From: Erythroxylum novogranatense
Taxonomy: Eukaryota; Streptophyta; Magnoliopsida; Malpighiales; Erythroxylaceae
Direction: 5' to 3'
NCBI GenBank assembly: GCA_029891385.1
Contig: CM057224.1
Location: 38,073,005-38,137,004, forward strand
DNA length: 64,000 nt
Of this stretch, positions 46,601-56,155 are shown piece after piece; positions within the stretch are counted from its first letter, which is position 1; each line of letters opens with the position of its first letter. Below the pieces are notes generated by a model. The model was not told the origin of the DNA. It did not search any database and worked only from the letters and a program-made list of their open reading frames with translations. Made by a program: the position numbers and the translations under genes.

Positions 46601-47646
46601 ACCTTGCAAAACTCAATCCAAACCAAGCCAAAATCAATGGAACTATAGTCATTCATTCATCCATACACAAGCATACATTTACACCCATTCAAGCCTACCC
46701 TTATCATCATGAAATAAATGCATAAATGCTTCCCATAATGGCTTCTAACTACCAAAAGCATAAAACAAACATCAATTACTCACCAATCAAGTTGCAAGTT
46801 CCAATTGCTTCAAATCTTCAAGTCTTTAACACTTTCAACTTATAACACTTAGAACAACCTAAACACCACTCACGGCTACCACTCCTCCACCCATACATAT
46901 TATCTTCTTGACAAGGCTTAAGCTAGCAAGTGAAGGAAGAAGGAACAAAGAAGTAGACAAGCAAGCTTCCTATAAGAAGAAAGAACAATCACCAAAGAAG
47001 GAGAAAGGAAAGCACACCAAGGAAGGAGAAACCAAGTTTGGATGGGAGGTGGAAGAATGACTTTCTAAAGCTATTTATCTTATATTTTGCAAAGGGAAGG
47101 TCGAGATGCTGAAGGAGATGGGACAAAACTCATTAATGAGGAGGACACATGGCATTATAATGAAGAAAAGACAAAATAACTTAAGTAACATAATTTAATC
47201 ATAATCTAATCTCATTTACTCCCACTTAAACACTAATCATAACTCTCACATAATTCCCACAATTAATTTATTCCATAATCCTATGCCATTATGCAGCCCT
47301 TTTCAGTTATAGAGAAGCTCACTCAATCGGCCGTTGAATTTTTTCTATTAAGCACGAACCCCGAAAAATTCCAAAAAAATTCTCATAAATCTCTAAAAAT
47401 ATAAAACAATTTATGGCGCACTCCAAATAATTTTTTGAATACAATTATCACACAAATTTCACAAAAAAATCTCAATTAGACACTTATGCCGGAAATGTCA
47501 TGAATGCATGTATACCATGTGCATGTGCAAAACAATCATCAGTTATAGAGGCTATATAATGTATGTTCATGCCGAGATATAATCCAATTCTCTTAACCCA
47601 TCCCAAATTACCAATAAACCCTTCCTATGGGAGATGAGATGTTACA
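43671..47646 (-). mobile_element. 3,976-bp solo LTR of a related gypsy family
   Basis: Starts TGTAGCACCCCC, ends GATGTTACA, and is flanked by TAGTC (43666-43670) and CAGTC (47647-47651), a 5-bp target duplication with one mismatch. No coding domain, PBS or polypurine tract lies inside, so it is a single LTR left after recombination. The first 80 bases share the CGGGACGCCCG and CGACA-CCTACGATAAGGGTGC layout with LTR1, and the last bases match too. It is longer than the 2.7 kb LTRs around it. A triple hairpin lies at 45149-45272. The TATA region on the minus strand is AATATAAGATAAATAG at about 47070. Confidence 0.88.
45149..45272. repeat. Three GC-rich hairpins in the solo LTR
   Basis: Hairpin 1 (45149-45175): CGCTGGGG pairs with CCCCAGCG. 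Hairpin 2: CGTCGCTAGGC (45194-45204) pairs perfectly with GCCTAGCGACG (45214-45224). Hairpin 3: GTCACTAGGGCGA (45243-45255) pairs perfectly over 13 bases with 45260-45272, loop GGCG. Arms differ in sequence but all pair, in DNA that is AT-rich on both sides. Confidence 0.92.
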
Positions 47647-47860
47647 CAGTCAGTTCACAATCCAATCAATTCATACTCACAATTAAAAATGCCGAAAAAT
47701 CATGAATGCATGTACCTATGAATAAATGCATATGCAATGAACCCGTTCCTCTATAATTAGAGGCCAGTAACATGCTCAATCAGTGAATGCAATGATACCT
47801 ATCAGTTTGCCCAATATTACCATAATACCCTTGCTAACAGTAACGGGATGTTACATAATG

Positions 47861-48366
47861 AGTGGCAATGGCTAGGAGTATCCTAATGGATTTAAGCATT
47901 GCTACTGGGCTGAAGGTCTCGTCGTAGTCAACTCCTTGTCTTTGACGAAAACCTTTAGCCACAAGCCTTGCTTTATAGGTAATCACATTACCATCCATGT
48001 CGGTTTTCTTTTTGAAAACCCATTTACACCCTATGGGTTTTATTCCTTCGGGTGCCTCAACCAAAGTCCATACTTGGTTTTCATACATGGAATCCATTTC
48101 AGCCTTCATGGCTTGAAGCCATTTCTCAGACTCTAAACTCTTCAGAACCTCTTCATAGGTGGTGGGCTCATTATCTTCTATGAGCAATACGTCATTCTGT
48201 TCATTCACGAGAAATCCATATCTCTAGGGAACAGAGCGTATCCTACGTGACCTACGAACTTCATGTGTTGTAGAAGGTTGAATCTGTTACTTCATCCGTA
48301 TGAGTCACAGCCAGTTCAGTTCAGCGATTGATCTGCGTCGTTCGAGCATCTTGAACTTCTTCAAGT
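47861..48366 (-). pseudogene. Copia reverse transcriptase, N-terminal part
   Basis: RYGFLVNEQND, EEVLKSLESEKWLQAMKAEM, NQVWTLVEAPEGIKPIGCKW, YKARLVAKGFRQRQGVDYDE and TFSPVAMLKSIRILLAIATH, the RVT_2 domain start. It runs into the gypsy LTR after THY; the continuation is at 27377. Joining happens across a TAATG duplication, so the split is by insertion and not by deletion. Confidence 0.93.
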
Positions 48367-49610
48367 TCAATTTTGCTCCCACCGCCTTCTTGTAAAAGAA
48401 ACTCTTTCTCTAAAGACAGCATGCTTTGAAACAAACACCTTTTGTTCCTCGGCAAGGTAGAATTGATATCCCATTGTTTCTTTAGGATATCCTACAAACA
48501 AACACTTGTCAGACTTTGCATCAAGTTTATCTGACTGTATCCGCTTCACATAAGCAGGACAACCCCAAACTTTCAAATGAGTAAGATAGGGTCTTTTGTT
48601 AGTCCACATCTCATATGGAGTAACATCAACTATCTTTGATGGAACTCTGCTTAACAAATAAACAAATTGTCTCGAAAGTGCATACCCCAAAAGGATTTTG
48701 GTAACTTTGCAAAGCCCATCATCAATCGTACCATGTCTAACAAGGTTCGATTTCTCCTCTCAGCCACACCATTATGCTATGGTGTGTAAGGAGAAGTCCA
48801 TTGAGATAAAATCTCATTATCTCTGAGATAATCTAAAAATTGTTGGTCTAAGTATTCCCCACCACGATCGGATCGTAATGTCTTGATACTTTTCCCAAGT
48901 TGGTTTTCTACTTCATTTCAATTGTTTGAACTTTTCAAATGCTTGATTTGTATCTCATCGACATCTGGTACCCATATCGAGAATAATCATCGATAAAGGT
49001 AATGAAGTAAAGACAACTACTTCTAGCATGGATGGACATCGGACCACATACATCCGAATGTATTAGGTCTAATACTCCAACGCTGCTCACCATTTCCTTA
49101 AAGGGTAACTTAGTCATCTTGCCTAATAAACAAGATTCACATGTGTCATATGATTCATAATCAAATGACCCTAAACTACCATTCTTATAGAGCTTAGCTA
49201 TGCGTCTCTCATTTATATGGCCAAGGCGACAATGCCATAAGTAAGTTGATTTTAAATTATCTCGTTTACGTCTTTTCGTGTCATTGACATTCATAATTGG
49301 ATGTGACATATCTAATATGTAAATTTCATTGCATAATGTACCAGTACCATAAAGCATTCCATTCAAACTAATAGAACAACTATTGTTACTAAAAGTTAAA
49401 TGGAAACCAGCTCTATTTAAACAAGAAACAGACAATATGTTCTTTGTTAAAATAGGTACAAAATGACATTCATCCAGTTTAATTACAAGCCCACTGGGGA
49501 GTGACAAAAAATAAGTGCCTACGGATAATGCAGCAACTCTTGCTCCATTTCCTACACGCAGGTCTAGTTCTCCCTTCATGAGCTGTCTACTGTCCCTGAG
49601 GCCCTGCATA
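48367..49610 (-). pseudogene. Copia integrase
   Basis: Begins with the protease-to-integrase segment (MQGLRDSRQLMKGELDLRVG), then the zinc-binding motif in LWHCRLGHINERRIAKLYKN and CESCLLGKMTKLPF, then the catalytic LIHSDVCGPMS and YFITFIDDYSRYGY. The rve core is interrupted by frameshifts at 48700-48935 (the second D and the E region is present but broken, e.g. a stop near AERRNRTL). The last part is VPSKIVDVTPYEMWTNKRPY and YVKRIQSDKLDAKSDKCLFV. Confidence 0.9.
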
Positions 49611-50522
49611 TCATTGCATATGTGTGAGCCCGGTATCTAATACCCATATGTTATGATCAAAAACATTATTAACCTCAATTACAAACATACCTGAAGAAGC
49701 TGAGGCATCTGATGCCTTCTTCTGCTTCAAGAATTCCAGATAGACTTTACAGTTTCGCCTCCAGTGGCCAATCTTGTCACAATGGAAGCAAGTTCCTTTT
49801 GGCGCAGTTTCTTTGGTTTTCTTTTTGGCTGCACTTCCTTTTGGTTTTTTAGACTTTTTCTTCTTTAGATTCTTTTTCTTTGAACCAGAAGAAGAAGAGA
49901 CCACCATAAGCACTTGCTTGCTATCCTTCTTGATATATTGCTCTGCTGTCTTGAGCAAATTGATCAACTCAGGGATTGTCGAAGATATTTGGTTCATCCG
50001 ATAGTTTAACACAAACTGTGAATAACTATCAGACAATCCAACTAGAATTAAGTCAACACTTAATTCATAATCCATAACAAAACCTAAGATAGCCAATCTC
50101 TCAATATACCCATTCATCTTCAGTGCATACTGCACTGCAGATGTCCCCGGAGTCATCTTAGTCGTGAAGAGCAGCCTTGAGGTCTCGAACCTTTCAGACC
50201 GAGCTTGCTCATCAAAAAGCTCCCTAAGATGAAACACTATGGTATTAGCATCCATAGACTCATGCTGCTTCTACAGCTCTGGTGACATAGAGGCGAGCAT
50301 AATACAGGTAGCCATGTCACTGTCTTTGAGATGCTTATGATATGCTTTCTAATCCTCATCAGAAGCATCAACAGTAGGTGGATCAGGAAGTGGAACATCG
50401 AGGACATAACTTAACTCCTCAGATTTGAGAACAATTCTCAGATTTCTCAGCCAATCGAGAACATTAGGTCCAGTCAATTTATTAGACTCCATAAGTGAGC
50501 GTAAATTCACACTAGAAGACAT
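49611..50522 (-). pseudogene. Copia gag and protease start
   Basis: Starts at ATG 50522-50520 with MSSSVNLRSLMESNKLTGPN then VLDWLRNLRIVL, the copia gag N-terminal pattern. Two in-frame stops follow (near 50351 and 50272). Then FHLRELFDEQARSERFETSR, a lysine-rich stretch, and a CCHC knuckle CFHCDKIGHWRRNC. It ends in the protease active-site motif WVLDTG, after which the frame shifts. Confidence 0.92.
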
Positions 50523-50690
50523 CTTCAATAACCTAAAGGGAAAGAGAGAAAGAATGTTAGAATATTAATATATGTATAATCATAAGGACTTGCATGACAT
50601 ACATATGGCTCCCACTAGTTTCAAAGAATCCATAACCCTCAGTATGAATCCAAGAAACATTATGACAAAGTGTCCTAGTGGGTCGATATC

Positions 50691-50866
50691 CAACATTGCT
50701 AAGAATGACCTTGGGTTTACCCAACAAGTCACCTTAGGTCAATCGGTAGGTATCGGGCATACCAATTGCATCTATTATCCGACATTGCTAAGAATGACCT
50801 TGGGTTTACCCAACAAGCCACCTTAGGTCAATCTGCAGGTATCGGGCATACCAATTGCATCATAGA
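50691..50866. repeat. 89-bp direct repeat in the copia leader
   Basis: ACATTGCTAAGAATGACCTT begins at 50693 and again at 50782, and the two copies continue collinearly through TACCCAACAAG and GGGCATACCAATTGCATC with few changes. Confidence 0.9.
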
Positions 50867-51293
50867 TGCAACTATCGTCCAGTGCTATCAACTCTTGATG
50901 TATGCACACATATTGGGTTATCAACTCTTGATGCGCATACATCTGATGTACACTACCCAATTTTGCCTCTGTTTACGTTAACCTTGAGTTTACTCAATAA
51001 ATCAACGCTTCTAGTAAAAACCGACCCATTAATCTGAAAATCTTATTTCCATGGTTCGAACATATCCGTATAGAGTGAGCTTGGGTTTACCCAACAACCC
51101 GAACTCTATAAGAACTCTAGTTCTCCCCATATTAATAGAAGGCGTTAGTTTTCATATTATGTGTGAGGGATTTCAAACTCTAGTCTCATCATCCAAGCTG
51201 TAGGATTATAGTCACAATGACTATATGGAATGATTGAGGGCATTTCATCAATCGCATTGAATCTATCCCTATAATCATCCATCATCCGACCTT

Positions 51294-51490
51294 TGCATGT
51301 GTAAGTCGACTTATGCATGTGTAAGTCGACTTACCTGAGAATGCAAGGCGACTTAGACTACTGTGCATGAGCAAGTCGACTTATGCATGTGTAAGTCGAC
51401 TTATCTGCGCATACAAGTCGACTTGTGCATGTGTAAGTCGACTTATCTGAGAATACAAGTCGACTTGTGCATGTGTAAGTCAACTTATAT
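51294..51490. repeat. AAGTCGACTT palindrome array in the copia leader
   Basis: Seven exact AAGTCGACTT palindromes and two one-base variants, separated by short linkers TATGCATGTGT, ATCTGAGAATAC and GTGCATGTGT. The linkers alternate, giving a higher-order period of about 36-38 bases. Confidence 0.92.
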
Positions 51491-52596
51491 GTAGAATTGC
51501 TCTCTAATCGGATAATTTTCTCAATTCGTGCAGTTCAAATTCACAATACCAAGTATAATATCCTTTACTTTGATGTATCAATGAAACACTTTCATTGTAT
51601 CATGCTTACCATGTATAACCATACTATACATGAAAAACTTGAAATGGATTAATACACTATTAATCTCTTAGATTTCTAAATAATTTTGCGAATACCAAAT
51701 TATCTTCCTAAGTATCTCTAGGTAGTCTACACTTTATCAAGACTACTTCGGCACTGGTCACAAAATTGGTGAGGGCCAAAACAATCAAGACAAGGCAATA
51801 TACTAACGAGACGCTAATGAGACACATTTGACATCCGAAAATTTTTGGAAACCAATTTCAAGAAAATCAGTTTGGAAAGCATACAACATAAATGTAACAT
51901 ATTTTTAACCACATTAAAAATGATCCAAGGCATTGGAACCGAAAACTACACAATCAATCATTCCAAACAAAACAGTTCCAGCAAGTTTCTCAAAACTACC
52001 ACGCTCTGTCTTTTGCTTGGAAAAATCATTGAAACAATTTCAATAAATTCTGAGAAAATTACAGAGGTTACAAAATGTTCATAAAATGCTCCATGAATTT
52101 TTCCAAGATTTATTTCCAATAAAAACTCATCCAACCTCAGCAACCAAGACAATGCTGAATCTGTCTTCCTCAACACAGATATTCCCAGCAGCACACAATA
52201 AATTCTCAAATAAATAGTAAATCACCTCGAAAACATTTTTCCATCCTTATAGACATTTAAAAACATCTTAGAGACATGTCGGTGAAAGAAAATCAGAAAA
52301 CAATTTTTTTACAATTTATTCTCGAATTTACAAGCATGCCTGTTCAAGGAATGTGCACAAACACAGCAACCAGAACATAAGGGAATAAATTAGGAAAACC
52401 ATATCAAACCACGTTGATAAATTCTTTCCTTCCACAGACATATTCAGAAACATCTTATGAGCAAATCTGGGCAAGAAAATTCCAAAAACAAGATTGCTAC
52501 CCTGATTTCGAATTTAACATAGTCAACATGTACAATGGTCACAAGCAATAGGCAGCATCAACCTAGTCATGCTTTCTTCTTTATATACGACACAAG

Positions 52597-52610
52597 TGGC
52601 TCTGATACCA
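52597..52610 (-). promoter_or_regulatory. Copia primer-binding site
   Basis: TGGTATCAGAGCCA on the minus strand, one base from the 5' LTR; initiator methionine tRNA type. Confidence 0.92.
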
Positions 52611-52611
52611 C

Positions 52612-53086
52612 TGTAGGAAAATCCCGGTGTGTACATCACATATACACGGTGTTGAAAAGTAAAAATTTTTGTTCCAGGACCTTCCCGAAAGCCAGGATCC
52701 ATGTGTCTATATAACAAAGTCAAACCATAACGACCAAAGGAGACCGTCTCTAACGGTATCCACGCAGAGGTAGGAGAATCTAACCGGGGCAAACCCTTTG
52801 ACCCGAGAATAGCTAGAATAAAGTAAAGACTGCTAGATCTTACCTTATTCTTGGAGAGCTTGGTGAAGAAGCTTGAAGAAGCTTGGAGAAGAAGATGATG
52901 AAGCTTGATCAAAGATGATGATGAGAGTAGTAATTAGGATTTTGAAACCCTTTCAAAAACCCACGAAGATCACTCTTTTTTCATTTCTACATCAGCCTTT
53001 TTTGTCTTTAACACTTTAAAGACACATTAAATGCTAAGGTGGTGGCTTGTTCCACGTTATCCTTTATATATATATATAAAGGATAA
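52612..53086 (-). repeat. Copia 5' LTR, truncated
   Basis: Matches 24301-24780 of the 3' LTR up to the TA-rich CCTTTATATATATAAAGGATAA, then stops. The remaining 1.3 kb (the U3/promoter side) is absent and replaced by TTA-repeat DNA. The break is exactly at a microsatellite. Confidence 0.9.
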
Positions 53087-53087
53087 A

Positions 53088-53118
<31 letters not shown>

Positions 53119-53417
53119 AATCCATAAATATTATTATTATTATTAACTGGGCTCCCCCTCGCGAGGTTGACTTTTATAGTTTTATACTTTTATTTATTTA
53201 TATTAGTAAAGTAAATTCCTTCTTAATATTTTTAAATTTATAAATGTTAATTATTTTATTTATGCGATTATTATGATTAGGTTTGTAGTTCAAGATATTA
53301 CTTATGATAAATAAATCTATTATTTGAAATAAACACGCCTATTATTATTCATAACATTATTAAATTCGATATTATTATTAACTGTTGTTATTTATGTAAT
53401 TATTTATTTATGGATTT

Positions 53418-53500
<83 letters not shown>

Positions 53501-54042
53501 TATTATTATTATTAAAGATTACTTTTGGAAGTAAAATTATAAACATGCATACAAAGTCAAGAATGACTCGTATTTTGAATCATTAAAATCTATCTAAAAC
53601 GACTTTTATTTTAGATAGGAGGGAGTAGTTAATAATATTATTTTTTAGTCAGGGGTAAATGCGTCATATGAAATAATTGAATTCAATTCTAATCTTATTG
53701 GATTTGTTTGGGCTTGCCCTCGTGAGGTCGAAAGTTCATGAGGTCGGGCATTCTGACCAACCTCATGAGAGCGAGCCCTCCCTCTTACGAGGCTGGCTTT
53801 TATAGTTTTATACTTTTATTTATTTATATTAATAAAGTAAATTTCCTTCTTAATATTTTTAAATTTTTAAATATTAATTATTTTATTTATGTGATTATTA
53901 TGATTAGGTTTGTAGTTCAATATATTACTTATGATAAATAAATCAATTATTTAAAATAAAATGTCTATTATTATTCATAACATTATTAAATTCAATATTA
54001 TTATTAACTGCTTTTATTTATGTAATTATTTATTTATGGATT

Positions 54043-54105
<63 letters not shown>

Positions 54106-54110
54106 CAAAG
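53087..54110. repeat. Duplicated 0.63 kb segment bounded by (TTA/TAA)n
   Basis: CTTTTATAGTTTTATAC at 53171 recurs at 53797, and the next 300 bases are nearly the same, each ending in TATTTATGGATTT followed by a (TAA)n run (53420-53500 and 54043-54106). At the left, (ATT)n plus TAAATCCATAAATA (about 53118) is the inverse of the right edge TATTTATGGATTTGTA (about 53405), so 53090-53500 can fold back. A partial third copy starts near 54553. No coding potential. Confidence 0.8.
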
Positions 54111-55807
54111 TTATGAATACCATACCAGCTTGGTATCGAATTAGGTTCGAACAAATCAGATTGAGTGCCATTCGATATCGAATATCGTTTGGATAATTTT
54201 TAAATTTATAAAATAGTCCCTAAATTTTTAAAATTACAAAATAGTCTATATTAGTATATTGTACCGTTGTATTGTATACTTTACTAGTTTTTATTTACAT
54301 CAACTATGCTTTTAAAATCTTAATAGTAAATAATAATGACAATTAATATGAAATAAGTCAATAACAATAATTTTAAATATTTTACATATAAATAATAGCC
54401 ACAATTAATATAAACAAAGACAATCATCATCATACACATCAAATTAATAATAATACAAAGTATTTAAAATATTACAAATTACAATAATACAATTTTATCA
54501 TTTTAATAACGATTTCGCTTACAATAATACAATTTTATCATTTTAATAACGATAAATTGCTTTTATAGTTTTATTCTTTATTTTATTTATATTAATAAAG
54601 TATCGCACACATAAGATCTGTCGTTAGTCATTTACGGTATATAAACCAAATTTACCTAAATTGATATAAATTATAAGTTGTGGTACCAAATTTGAAAAAT
54701 CGATCAAGATGATTTTAAAAGTAAACTATGGTAAAATTACGGTATCAAACCGACATTAACCCTAGAGGTTTACTATGATTTTACTTATATTATTTCTCAT
54801 TAAACTTAATAATAAATCGATTCATCACTTTTAATACTGAAATAAATGGTTTTATTTTTTAAAAATTGAACTAAAATTAAATCAATAAGATAAAATTTTA
54901 AGGTTTAAAGATTTAATGATATTGAATCGTTATAAAGGTGTATATAATAAAGATCAAACAAAATCAAAGAATTTGAAATATAATTAAAAAGAGATCATCT
55001 TTATAAAATTTAATTAAATTACTTTCACCAAAAATGCCATATGATTATTGTTTTCATAATTAATCTTATACCTTATAATTATGTGGAATTTAGTCCATTT
55101 TTTGGCCACATTTATAAATTATCGAGTGGATTGTTTAAAACTAAATATTTAATTGCAGAAATTTCTGATTAAATTTATCCTTAAATTTATATATTTAAAA
55201 AGTAATGGTCCTTAAATTGCCACAAAAAGGGATAGTCCTATTTTGCCATTTACCAATAGTTATGGAACGAAATTTGCAATAAATGCAATAAAATATTCAT
55301 TAAAACTATAGTGTATTTCAATTATGAGTTTTATAATGTAAAATACCAATAAATTAATAGATATGGTGCCTTTTTAGTAGATCAAAGGTCAGTTATTGCT
55401 TTGTGCTTTTATATTTCGCGTGTTTATAGAACGGTTACAATAAAGGCTATTTACGCAAATTTTATTTTTATTTTGGCGCTAGATTTTGATATTTTGGCAC
55501 TTTTTGTATATTTTGTGCCCCTATTTATCTCTACCTCATTCACCAATTCTTTTATACCCTAACTGCATGGACGTTCCTTGTGTAGACTCCACTGACTATC
55601 AGTTCCTCTGTTATCTCTGTTTCTCTCCCAGACTCTTGATTTCCCTATTTTTGGTATGTATATCTTCCTCGTGCACATCTATACACACATAAACTATAAG
55701 TATTGATAATTCTTTGATTCCCCTATTATTTGGATGTATTGATAACAATAATGGTGAAAGTATCAGGTTTTTTTTCTTCTATGGTCTGACTCTTAGGCTT
55801 GCATTAG
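54111..55807. other. CACTA1 interior, AT-rich, no gene recognised
   Basis: AT-rich, with another short direct repeat (ACAATACAATTTTATCATTT twice at about 54480-54560). From about 55440 the composition changes to pyrimidine-rich and could be a promoter or leader. An open frame at 55486-55692 has no known domain. Confidence 0.4.
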
Positions 55808-56155
55808 AGTTGTAAAGGCGTATCTCAAAAAAAATATCATGATTCTACTTTTGAGACATCATCAAATCGAGTACGATTAGAAGAGGAGTTGGCATCTACA
55901 CAAGAGGAATTGGAGAGTACAAAGGCAGAGTTAGCTCTGCAAAAAACCACTGTTAAAGCCATGGTGAAATGCATTGAAAAGATGACAGGCAAAAGTTTTC
56001 TAAAATCATTAATCAATCTGATTGGTAAGTGTTTTTTATATCCAATTATTATGTTAACTTTTTATTCTATCTTTTATGAAGATGGAAGTTAGTTGATTAT
56101 ATGAATTAATTATTTTGGTTATAATTTATGCTTTTTTTAATGCAGATGTAATGTG
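55808..56155 (+). pseudogene. Two-exon coiled-coil fragment, possibly a CACTA accessory protein C-terminus
   Basis: An open stretch from 55808 encodes KKYHDSTFETSSNRVRLEEE followed by LASTQEELESTKAELALQKT and TVKAMVKCIEKMTGKSFL, a heptad-like acidic/leucine segment. GT at 56025 and a TGCAG before 56146 would join it to a tiny last exon, DVM and stop. Plant CACTA and other transposons often encode a second protein (Transposase_24/TNPA-like) ending in such a glutamate-rich coiled coil, and the position, just inside the right terminus, fits. The rest of the protein is not recognisable, so this is tentative. Confidence 0.45.

Larger units (their letters stand above)
27383..47855 (-). mobile_element. 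Ty3/gypsy (Tekay-like chromovirus) tandem array: LTR-INT-LTR-INT-LTR
   Basis: Starts TGTAACGCCCCC and ends GATGTTACA, flanked by perfect TAATG repeats at 27378-27382 and 47856-47860 inside the copia RT gene. It has three LTRs of about 2.7 kb in the same orientation and two internal regions, both coding on the minus strand. Only the outermost LTRs carry the target duplication, so the unit inserted once and later gained an internal region plus LTR, as happens by unequal recombination between LTRs. Clade assignment rests on the integrase C-terminus (VLWKNHSFEEATWETEEHMR), the chromodomain type of Tekay/Del elements. Confidence 0.92.
41166..47855 (-). repeat. Gypsy LTR3 (outer 5' LTR), interrupted
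   Basis: The two halves 41166-43670 and 47647-47855 add up to about 2.71 kb and are collinear with LTR1. The break is an inserted solo LTR (43671-47646). The part before about 42040 shows CAAG/CGAT variants as in LTR2; after 42040 it returns to the LTR1-like CAGT form. Confidence 0.92.
50523..52596 (-). other. Copia 5' leader, about 2 kb, with internal repeats
   Basis: Non-coding region between the primer-binding site and gag, longer than in most plant copia elements. It contains an 89-bp direct repeat (50694-50866) and the AAGTCGACTT array (51294-51490). No gene recognised: the short open frames are out of register with the repeats. Confidence 0.7.
24301..53086 (-). mobile_element. Ty1/copia retrotransposon, minus strand, split by a gypsy array
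   Basis: A 1.8 kb 3' LTR (24301-26100), polypurine tract, RNase H and RT, then the gypsy insertion (27383-47855), then the rest of RT, integrase, protease-gag, leader, primer-binding site, and a 5' LTR cut short at about 53086. Gene order gag-PR-IN-RT-RH defines Ty1/copia. Removing the gypsy array leaves about 8.3 kb. Stops and frameshifts in gag, PR and IN make it inactive. Because the 5' LTR is truncated, its target duplication cannot be tested. Confidence 0.92.

Noticed and set aside
51294..51490. Possible CRISPR-like array of palindromes
   Set aside because: Units are 10 bp, linkers are near-identical and not unique, and the genome is a plant; it is a tandem palindrome repeat in a copia leader.
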